64,000 bases of DNA from Azorinus chamasolen. Its lineage: Eukaryota > Mollusca > Bivalvia > Cardiida > Solecurtidae. The DNA is taken from the NCBI GenBank assembly GCA_963576725.1, contig OY755252.1, forward strand, positions 47,524,140-47,588,139, read 5' to 3'. Below, in pieces: positions 56,834 to 64,000 of this stretch (its first letter is position 1; every line of letters begins with the position of its first letter). The position numbers were made by a program, and so were the translations under genes. The notes beneath the pieces were generated by a model. That model saw only the letters and a program-made list of their open reading frames with translations. It was not told the DNA's origin and did no database searches.

Positions 56834-56987
56834 TATATATAATTCCATAAACAAATAAAGCACACCATAATCCAATGGCTCCATGGGCCATCTGATTCTA
56901 CTCTGTTTGCAAAGGTGTTAAAAGACTTCCCTCAGGTTTAGGGTTAAGATACTGTATCAGGTAAAGGTTGAAGCTGTCATCTGGCTT

Positions 56988-57440
56988 AACCCTTTACTCC
57001 ATCAATACGCCTTTAAACTCATTTCCTCATAGGCTAATTTTAGATCCAACCCCTTTGAATAAATCTACCGAAAAGGAGCATTTTCTGCAGAAAAGGAAAA
57101 TTTTAGACTACTACTGTATACTATTATAATCATTGTGATAAATACAGCTCCTATGGAGCAAATGCTCTATTTATCACAATGGTTTCATAAAGTGACTTTT
57201 GCAGAGGTGTCAAAAGGTGTCAATATGAAGGAATGGGTAAATCTCATTTGCAAACATAGCAGATCCAGATTAGACAGTTCCTGTAGGAGCCATCTTATCA
57301 GGGTATGCTCGGTTTGCTTATGAAATAATGTAATAATCTGATTCTACAATTTGCCATGGCCAAAACATCCTGTGTTCATATACCATAATCGAGCAAATAT
57401 TTATGATAATACAGGAACATTCAAGAATTAAATGGTTAGA
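56988..57440. mobile_element. Family A MITE split by a family C MITE
   Basis: The outer element starts ccctttactccatcaatacg at 56988; it resumes at about 57239 with 'ctcatttgcaaacatagcag' and 'cctgtaggagccatcttatc'. The insert is listed separately. Confidence 0.7.
57016..57238. mobile_element. Family C MITE nested in family A
   Basis: Starts about 57016 at 'actcatttcctcataggcta' (after tttaa) and ends 'aatatgaaggaatggg'. The hairpin core has 'gtgataaatacagctcctat' mirrored by 'gctctatttatcacaatgg'. Confidence 0.75.
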
Positions 57441-57619
57441 GAACAAAAATTTAGCCCTCTTTTGATCTATAGATAACGGAATTTGAAAAGACTTTCCTTT
57501 TCAAGTCTGTGTATATTTCTGTGTACATTACAAAAAGTGAAGGCAAAAATATAACATAGCATCTGATACAGATACACTGCTTGAAGCAATGAAGGAAAAG
57601 CACTCCAGCTGCTGGATAT

Positions 57620-57885
57620 TTTTTTTTAACGAGTTGCTTTAACAGTATTTCAGTCATATTACGACGTCCAGCTAATTAAAGGTGGAAGACGCCAGAGGTT
57701 TATCTGTGCAGGGAACAGACTGCATTGTTTCATCCGGGTAGAACCACTGACCTACCACAAGCCAGCTGGAAGCCTTCCTCACATGAAAAACCCAAATGCC
57801 CAGACTGAGATTTGAACCACAGCGATGAGAGACTAAGGGATTGTAAGTCGAAGATCAGAACAACTCGGATACGAAGGCCCCTACA
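57620..57885 (-). mobile_element. SINE, minus strand, best-preserved copy of its family
   Basis: Minus-strand reading: a box-B-like ggttcaaatctcag, then 'catgtgaggaaggcttccag', 'ctggcttgtggtaggtcagt', 'tttaattagctggacgtcgt' and the tail 'aatatgactgaaatactgtt', ending in an A-rich run (plus-strand T run at 57609-57617). Related copies are at 5366-5565, 24130-24345, 34455-34745 and 46380-46600. Confidence 0.7.
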
Positions 57886-58188
57886 GTTGCTGGTGATTGA
57901 CAATGATGACCCAGATCAGATACCCCAGCTGGACCAAAGCTGTTTGCAAGTCAGGACATAATCAGCAGATAGTTGACCCTTTGAATGCTGAATTTTCAAA
58001 ATGGAATGGACCATCACTGTGTAACAACTGTGTAAGTATCAAGGATATAATTCACAAGATATAGGAGACCTGTAAATCTGGGTCTACACTGTAAATGGCA
58101 GTACATTCATTCCCCACATTTAAAGCATTAAACAAGAAATGTCAACACAACATCAAACCGGGTTTTCTTTCACTATTAATTCAGGTGA
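57886..58188. other. No gene seen
   Basis: Scattered foldback words ('cccagatcagataccccagc', 'ggaccaaagctgtttgcaag') suggest an eroded MITE at about 57905-57955; nothing else was recognised. Confidence 0.35.
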
Positions 58189-58189
58189 T

Positions 58190-58510
58190 TTTTAAGTTCA
58201 AAGTAGCATAACTCCCAGAAAAATTGCAGAAGGAAAAAACCCTGACAATATGCACATCTACATATTGTGTCTATGCTACATATATGATTTTATGAAATTC
58301 TGAAGAACTGTTTAAGAGGAGTTGCGCTTACAAGGATATGGTCAAAAGACCTAGTGATTTCTAAGTTCAAAGGGGCATAACTCCCAGAAAAATTGCAGAT
58401 TGAAAATTCCCCGACAATATGCACATCTACATATTGTGTCCTTGTTACATGCAAGGTTTTATAATAATTTGTTGAACAGTTTCAGAGGAGTTGCGTTTAC
58501 AAGATTGGCA
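58190..58510. repeat. 169-bp tandem duplication
   Basis: 'ataactcccagaaaaattgc' occurs at about 58209 and 58378, and 'caatatgcacatctacatat' follows in both. The unit resembles in style, not sequence, the 165-bp units at 49.7 kb. Confidence 0.8.
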
Positions 58511-59013
58511 GATGAACACCCACCCGCCCAACCGACGTACATCACCTTGTCAATAACCTTAATGTCTATTCTATATGAGGGGAAACAAGTAAATTTGGCA
58601 GTAATCTGTGGTTCCTTCTATAAACAGTTCAATCACACCCAGACCCTGTTCATTCAAACTTTGGAGAAACCAATGACTGGCTATCAAACAGCTTGGACTA
58701 AAATGTGACGCTGAGCAATTCCGCATCTCATCTGGTTCCAAGCTGTTTGCAAAATTTGCAAATAAAAAATCTAAAACAGTTTCAGAAAGACACTTGTCAC
58801 AACTGTCTTTATGCATCAAATATATGAACTATATGAAGAATTATTTTCACTCTTATTCTATATATGTTATGTATGTTAGTTTTATCAAGCATTAAATTTA
58901 ATGAGCCAAGCTTATACACAATACAACCCTTAATTATAACCAGAATTTAAGTAAAGAAGATGCATACATAACTCATTAATTTTTAGGTGAATATCTTTAA
59001 GGTAAATGGTTAA

Positions 59014-59254
59014 CCCTTTCCTTTATATAAACATGTTTTCACACATTTGCAAACAGAGTAGACCAAGATCAGACAGCTCCTATAGGAGCTGTCTGATCAG
59101 GGCCTGCTCTGTTTGCTAATTGATTTTGATAGATCTGTTTCCAAAATGGCTATAATGTTCCTATAATGTTCCAAAATGGCTATAATATAACTATTTTGTC
59201 CATGAGTATTCAGTAGGTATTGAAATTGGGTCTAAATATAGAACAGGGGAATGG
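59014..59254 (-). mobile_element. Family B MITE
   Basis: TTAA at 59010-59013 and 59255-59258; ends ccctttcctttatataaa and agaacaggggaatgg. Perfect core 'cagctcctataggagctg'. A short internal duplication ('ctataatgttccaaaatgg') lies near 59148-59184. Confidence 0.85.
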
Positions 59255-59318
59255 TTAAACCTCATCCTAATACGGGATATTACTCCGCAAGCCCGTACAC
59301 GTATACACAATTAATTAA

Positions 59319-59649
59319 CCCTTTCCCTGTTGAATATTCCTGCAAGAAATACTGACATTTATTAACTATTTTTTATAATGCAATATGTACACAGGACTGT
59401 TTTAGTATTGGTGCAATATGTACACAGGACTGTTTTAGTATTGGTGCAATATGTACACAGGACTGTTTTAGTATTGGTGCAATATGTACACAGGACTGTT
59501 TTAGTATTGGTGCAAACTGTAGAGTCTGATCTATTATACTTTCATATGCAAACAGAGTAGACCCTCATCAGATGGCTCCTACAGGAACCATCTCATCTTG
59601 GTCTACTCCGTTTGCAAAGGTGTGAAAGGCATTTGTTAGAGGGACAGGG
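59319..59649 (+). mobile_element. TTAA MITE (A/B hybrid) carrying an internal 33-bp array
   Basis: TTAA at 59315-59318 and 59650-59653; ends ccctttccctgttgaatatt and agagggacaggg. The left arm is interrupted by four units of 33 bp. Core 'gatggctcctacaggaacca'. Confidence 0.85.
59379..59510. repeat. 33-bp tandem array, four units
   Basis: Each unit reads 'tgcaatatgtacacaggact' then 'gttttagtattgg'. The period is a multiple of three, so it leaves an open frame (repeated QYVHRTVLVLV), which is not a protein gene. Confidence 0.97.
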
Positions 59650-59733
59650 TTAAAAGGCTTACAAATATTATGAGCTGAAAAAAACAACAACATAGAGATA
59701 ATAGTGCCTGCTATGCAATAATAATCTGCTAAC

Positions 59734-60025
59734 AAGAGCCGCGTGCGGCGCCAGAGCTCATCTGATTTGGTACTTGTCCAGCTAAATTAAAAAAAAAATT
59801 GAAAACGACAAAGGGTCATAACTCCAAAATTTTGAAATCAAGAGTTATGGTTCTTATGTAGGGGCCTTCCCCTCAATGAGATCTACTAACCTATGAAGTT
59901 TTATGTTGATACCTCTTATTCTTAGCTACATTAAAGTTTTTGCATGCCGACGCTGACTACGACGACGACTACGACCCAGTGATCACAATAGCTCAACTTT
60001 TCTTCGAAACAGACGAGCTAAAAAT
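59734..60025 (+). mobile_element. Short element with 'acaagagc' head and 'gagctaaaa' end
   Basis: Head 'aacaagagccgcgtgcggcg' holds a GC palindrome; the end 'tcttcgaaacagacgagcta' and aaaa resembles 50.56 kb. Contains a gacgacgact-type microsatellite near 59960. Confidence 0.6.
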
Positions 60026-60216
60026 GCCTAAATCAAAAATGCTAAAAAATTCCTTAAAAGATGGTCTACTTCATCTATCAAGCAAGCTTTACTTTTAACT
60101 TCTTCACCATGAGATTGTCCAATTGTTTGTGGTCTGATGAGAATTAGATTCAACCTGCTTGCAAAGCTTATCAAGTACAGTACTTATATCAGCTACCTAT
60201 AAGTTCATGCATTTAA

Positions 60217-60395
60217 CCCATTCCCTCATAGGCTATTTTTAGACCCAACCTTTTAGAATTGTGTAGTTTTAAAACCGTTGTGATAAATAGAGTATTTGCT
60301 CCTATGGTGCAAAATTTATGCTCTATTTATCACAATGGTTTCAAGAAGTGACTAATACAGAGGCATAGAAAGGCATATTTATGGAGGCCTCTTTA
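60217..60395. mobile_element. Family C MITE
   Basis: TTAA at 60213-60216, cccattccctcataggctat, and the hairpin 'gttgtgataaatagagtatt' with 'ctctatttatcacaatggtt'. The right terminus is replaced by other repeat sequence. Confidence 0.7.
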
Positions 60396-60744
60396 ATATT
60401 CATAACAGAAATGATGACATCATGAACATTTTTTTAACATTCATAATCATACATGCCTTGGCAGAAACAGTGAAATCACATCTATATAATTCCATAAGCG
60501 ATCTGAGCAGATCTGGGTCTGCTCTGTTTGCCAAGGCGTGACAAGGCATTTATACTCCCATTAACTTCCATTAACACTTGACCTCATAGAAACACCCAAT
60601 TGGCACCTTGGCATACACAGAAGACCCAGATCAAACAGCTCCTGTAGATGCAATCTGACCATGGCCACAGTCTACTCTGTTTACTTAATAGAGGTAAAAT
60701 GTTATTTTGTTCACAATTCCACTGTAAACAATTACTTGTAGTGT

Positions 60745-61062
60745 CAACCCTTTCCTCCATAAATACACCTTTCTATGTCTCTTTAAAAATCCCTTTTTGA
60801 AACCATTGTGATAAATAGAGCATTTGCTCCATAGGAGCAAAAATGTTCTATTTATCACCATGGTTTCAAAACTACAACATTCTAAAACAAGATGTGTTTG
60901 TGAAACATTATGCCCCCGCCCAATTTGACCTTTGACCCTGAAGGTTGACCTTAATCATGACATGTCACCCCTCATAAAAATCCTTTTCTCTAGTAAATGC
61001 TTCATTTAAGTAGATCTATTCAAAGAGGTTTGGGTCTATAAATAGTCTTTGAGGGAATGGGT
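60745..61062. mobile_element. Family C MITE interrupted by a satellite-element fragment
   Basis: Left part to 'aaaactacaacattctaaaa', right part from 'aaaatccttttctctagtaa' to 'agtctttgagggaatggg'. The hairpin core 'catttgctccataggagcaa' is intact. The insert at about 60893-60977 is listed separately. Confidence 0.75.
60893..60977 (-). mobile_element. Terminal fragment of the 41.8-kb element family
   Basis: 'tgtgtttgtgaaacattatg' then cccccgccc is the reverse complement of the 42.7-kb element's end (ggataGTGTTTCACAAACA); 'tgacctttgaccctgaagg' and 'catgacatgtcacccctc' match its last unit. Confidence 0.75.
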
Positions 61063-61169
61063 TTACCAACTTGTGCATTGCAGGAAAGATATAAAATCTT
61101 AGTTGATAAAAGCTCCCACAAGTTTTCACACTTTAATATAGACAGAAACACTAGTGAAAGCATAAAAGC

Positions 61170-61390
61170 AGCATTACTCCATGAATATTCATGTAAGAAA
61201 TGTATGAATATTAGTTGGCTTTTATTTAGAATGCCATATGGACAACAAATCTTTTTGCCCTGAAAAAACCTGTAGAATTAGATTTACATAATTCCATTTG
61301 TAAACAGAGCAGACTCTAACCAGGCAGCTGTCTGATCTGGGTCAATTCTGTTTGTAAAGCATTAAAAGGCACATCTATAAAGTAAAGAGT
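61170..61390 (+). mobile_element. Family A MITE
   Basis: 'tactccatgaatattcatgt' at the left; 'aaacagagcagactctaacc' and 'gatctgggtcaattctgttt' in the core; right end 'ctataaagtaaagagt'. Confidence 0.65.
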
Positions 61391-61554
61391 AACTGGCAGC
61401 TTTTAATACAAAAGCAACAGAAGACGCCACAAGAATTCAAATATAAGCAAAGGGTGTACATTATCAAATTTTGTTTTGTTCAAACAGATCAGTTCTCCAA
61501 CATGATTACAGAGCCCAAGATAAGATGTGTAAATTAAATCATTTTCAGGAATAA

Positions 61555-61640
61555 CTTCTTTATTTCTCCAGCAAACCCTATACTGTGTCGACTGAGACTT
61601 TAGAATTGTCTCAAAGAGAATTTTGTAATGATGTCAGTGT
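61555..61640. mobile_element. Family F MITE, left half
   Basis: 'atttctccagcaaaccctat' and 'tagaattgtctcaaagagaa'; no right arm. Confidence 0.55.
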
Positions 61641-61800
61641 TATTCATGGAATATGGCATCATATCAGACAAACAGGAACATAGCTCATGTGACCTACTTA
61701 TGCAATGGAAATCTGATAGAGGGTCACCAATAAATTATTCCTCAGACAACTGGTTAAAATTGGTTGAAATCATTTATCAGGTTTAGTAGATGTCATTTAA

Positions 61801-62030
61801 CCTTTTCCCTGTTCTATTTAGTTCAAATTTCAATACCTACTAATATATTCCTGGGCAAAATAGTTATGATAAATTACAAAAGGTATTATAGTCATTTTAG
61901 AAACTAAAGAAACAGATATATCAAATTCATTTAGCAAACAAAGCAAACCCTGGTTAGACAGCTCTTATAGAAGCCGTCTGATCTGGGTCTTCCCAGGTTG
62001 CACATGTCTGAAAATATATGAAGGAAAGGG
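61801..62030 (+). mobile_element. Family B MITE
   Basis: TTAA at 61797-61800; ends ccttttccctgttctattta and atatgaaggaaaggg. Core 'cagctcttatagaagccgtc'. Confidence 0.75.
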
Positions 62031-62487
62031 CTAAAGAAACTATCTTTTAAAATGAATTTTTAACTCATGCGACCTACGTATGCAATGGACTTGAACGATC
62101 TACTTTCATGAACTTTCATGGAGGCTCACCTGCAAATCATTTCTGTAAAATTTGGCGAAAATCTACCAAGCAATTTAGGAGGAGTTGTTTCTAAAGAAAT
62201 TGTTAACAACTGACAATGGACGACAGACACAGGGCGATCCCAACAGCTCACCTTGGCACTTTGTGGCAGGTGAGCAAACAATAGTGGACTATCAGAGTTT
62301 GAATATTCTGTATTCACAGGGTTAAAAGAGTTCAGAAAGCCTTTGCAAAGAAATCTGTAAGCTAATGTTATGCACTGAAGCACATTTCAGACTGGCCAGC
62401 TAAAGAAAGAAGTCAAGAAAAGTTAAAAATTAATACATCTGTTTACTGAGTATTACTGGTACTCTGAACATAGTTCTACAACCTTTT

Positions 62488-62872
62488 ACTCCATAAAAAA
62501 CTTTTAATGCCTTTGCAAACAGAGTAGACCTAGATAAGATGGCCCCTGTAGGAGCCATCTGTTTAGGGTCCGCTCTGTTTGCTTGTTGAAAAATATAGAT
62601 AAATACTGTTTCCTCCTAGGCAAACCTCTCTTGAATATTCAAGTAAGAAACAATGATATCATGAATATTAATTAAGATTATAATTATAACAGCACATGGA
62701 AACAGGAAGTTTTTGGCCATGACAGAAGCTGAAGAATCACATCTATATCATAGCACAAGCAAAGAGAGCAGACCCTGATCAGACGGCTCCTTTAGGAGCC
62801 ATCTGAACTGGGTCTACTCTGTTTGCATAGGCGTAGAAAATGTATTTATGGAGTAAAGGAATACTTGGAAGA
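62488..62872. mobile_element. Two adjoining family A MITEs
   Basis: Left copy with the stem 'gatggcccctgtaggagcca'; right copy from 'gaatattcaagtaagaaaca' to 'atttatggagtaaagg', with the stem 'gacggctcctttaggagcca'. Confidence 0.7.
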
Positions 62873-62879
62873 AAATTGT

Positions 62880-63213
62880 TCAGTTCTAATTCTTACCACA
62901 ATTAGGGTGATTTTGTAATAACTTTTGCAAACAGGTGTTTGGATGCAGATGAGATGCTGCATCCCTCGATATCTCATTAGGATACTCTGATCTTTTTAAA
63001 TAGAAACTGAAGAAAAAATGTACTATGAGATTTGAGGTTGATGAAAGAAATATTGGAGTGAAATTTACTAATAGTTTTTAACTGATTAATTCTGTTTAAA
63101 TATTGAAACTGGTGAGTAGAGATGCAAATGCTGAGTAGAAATGCTCAGAGACCATATCCACCCATTATAAAATGTAATTTTGCTGTTAAAGTTTCCAATA
63201 TTTGTTAGTCTAA
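62880..63213. other. Mostly unassigned; one foldback phrase
   Basis: 'gcaaacaggtgtttggatgc' followed by 'gatgagatgctgcatccc' near 62926-62965 resembles the family E core. Nothing else was recognised. Confidence 0.35.
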
Positions 63214-63238
63214 TTACGATTTATTCTCTGGAGGAATT

Positions 63239-63277
63239 TTATCTGGCTTCTGTATCAGACTCATCAGTGACTGAGAA
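63239..63277 (-). CDS. Candidate exon of the same or another minus-strand gene
   Basis: The minus-strand acceptor ttgtttctttgcag ends at 63278. Frame 0 gives FSVTDESDTEAR and TAA at 63239-63241; frame 1 is open longer (SQSLMSLIQKPDKIPPENKS) to 63214 and passes a possible donor (aaatc|gtaatt). So this could be a terminal exon or an internal one spliced to 55496. No family recognised; support is the splice signal and a protein-like composition only. Confidence 0.22.
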   Translation of the reverse strand, partial: FSVTDESDTEAR

Positions 63278-63456
63278 CTGCAAAGAAACAATATTTTAAA
63301 AGCAACTTTATAAAAAATACTCTGTAATTCTGTGAAAGTGAAATAAAGAAGTAACTGGTGGAAATGAACCAAATATTACAGATTTTTCAAAATAACATAA
63401 ATTTAAATCATCATTTCGAGAGTTGATTACAAGACTATATTAACTATGTTATTTAA

Positions 63457-63694
63457 CACTTTTACTCCATGAATATTTATGTAAAAGTATTAAATGACAT
63501 CATGAATATGAGTTAGCCAATAGTTTAATATACGGCACATGGACACTTTTTGGCAGAAACTATATATAGAATCTGTATATTATATTATAAGCAAACAGAG
63601 AAGACCCTGATCAGACTGCTCCTACAGGACGTGCCTGGTCTGGGTCTGCTCTGTTTACAAAGGCATAGATAGACGTAAATAGGAGTAAAAGGCC
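63457..63694 (+). mobile_element. Family A MITE
   Basis: TTAA at 63453-63456, then cacttttactccatgaatat; right end 'taggagtaaaaggc'. Core 'gactgctcctacaggacgtg'. Confidence 0.75.
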
Positions 63695-63779
63695 TAACCT
63701 TTACAAACTTTATTCTAAAAAAATTATTTTCCTAAATTTTTAAAAGTTGATTTTTATCATATTTGTATTGAAAAATACT

Positions 63780-63852
63780 ATCAGAGTGTCAAACAGTTTG
63801 GACCCTGATGAGATGTCAAGTTACTTGTTGTCTCATCTGGATCCAAACTGTT
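63780..63852. mobile_element. Family E-like foldback core
   Basis: 'aaacagtttggaccctgatg' is mirrored by 'catctggatccaaactgtt'. Confidence 0.6.
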
Positions 63853-63990
63853 AAGAATGGGCATCATGCATTTGCCCCAATAGACTGCAGTTACAATAGT
63901 TTTGCATGCAACTTTCGATGTCCGATTTCAAAGACATGTGAACAGAATCAGAATTATGAGTTGACCTTTACAATGCAGTAAACAAGTTAA

Positions 63991-64000
63991 CCCTTTCCCT
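63991..64000 (+). mobile_element. Family B MITE, cut by the window end
   Basis: TTAA at 63987-63990 followed by ccctttccct; only ten bases are visible. Confidence 0.6.

Noticed and set aside
58400..58708. 102-codon open frame
   Set aside because: It spans the second unit of a 169-bp tandem duplication; the first unit does not keep the frame and no family features are seen.
59378..59560. Repetitive open frame QYVHRTVLVLV
   Set aside because: It follows from a 33-bp (multiple of three) tandem repeat inside a MITE; no start context, splice context or homologous protein pattern.

Overview
The window looks like bivalve-mollusc nuclear DNA. It is AT-rich, has no operons or compact genes, carries spliced exons with GT/AG borders, and is packed with palindromic miniature transposons, tRNA-derived SINE remnants and tandem arrays rich in TGACCTTGACC-type motifs, a type I associate with clam and oyster genomes. 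The species is inferred, not shown. No rRNA, tRNA gene, CRISPR, bacterial or viral gene was seen.

Layout. Positions 1-4716 are repeat-dominated flank: a foldback element, a broken reverse-transcriptase fragment and a 28-bp array. Positions 4717-25415 (U1) and 25750-47515 (U2) are two direct-repeat copies of one segment of about 21-22 kb. Homology was anchored by eye at the left edge, the 46-bp array, the 44-bp array, many transposon remnants, both coding exons and the right edge. Positions 47516-64000 lie outside the duplication and hold mostly MITEs and arrays, with weak candidate terminal exons of a minus-strand gene at 55.4 and 63.2 kb.

Genes. Each unit carries one glycosyltransferase family 31 (beta-1,3-galactosyl/N-acetylglucosaminyltransferase type) gene on the plus strand. 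Each has a large exon (18386-19303; 39196-40104) joined in frame, across an intron of 3.5 or 4.6 kb, to a 239-nt terminal exon (22791-23029; 44719-44957). Both copies are open and retain the family motifs, so they are probably functional Golgi paralogues. The large exon begins at a splice acceptor, so the true initiator lies in an upstream exon that I could not identify.

Mobile DNA. Because the two units can be aligned, many insertions can be dated relative to the duplication and compared with an empty site. Four foldback MITE families (called A, B, C, E here) end in CCC..GGG and are flanked by TTAA, as piggyBac-derived elements are. Family D and one 855-bp element start with CAGT and are flanked by TA (pogo/Tc1-like). 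Family F has CAGATAAGG-type ends. Family G is a long palindrome. Family J is a dispersed repeat of about 210 bp. Six or more 5'-truncated copies of one retroelement share a 3' end. Several satellites have expanded or been replaced in one unit only. All similarity statements are by eye; no alignment or database search was run.
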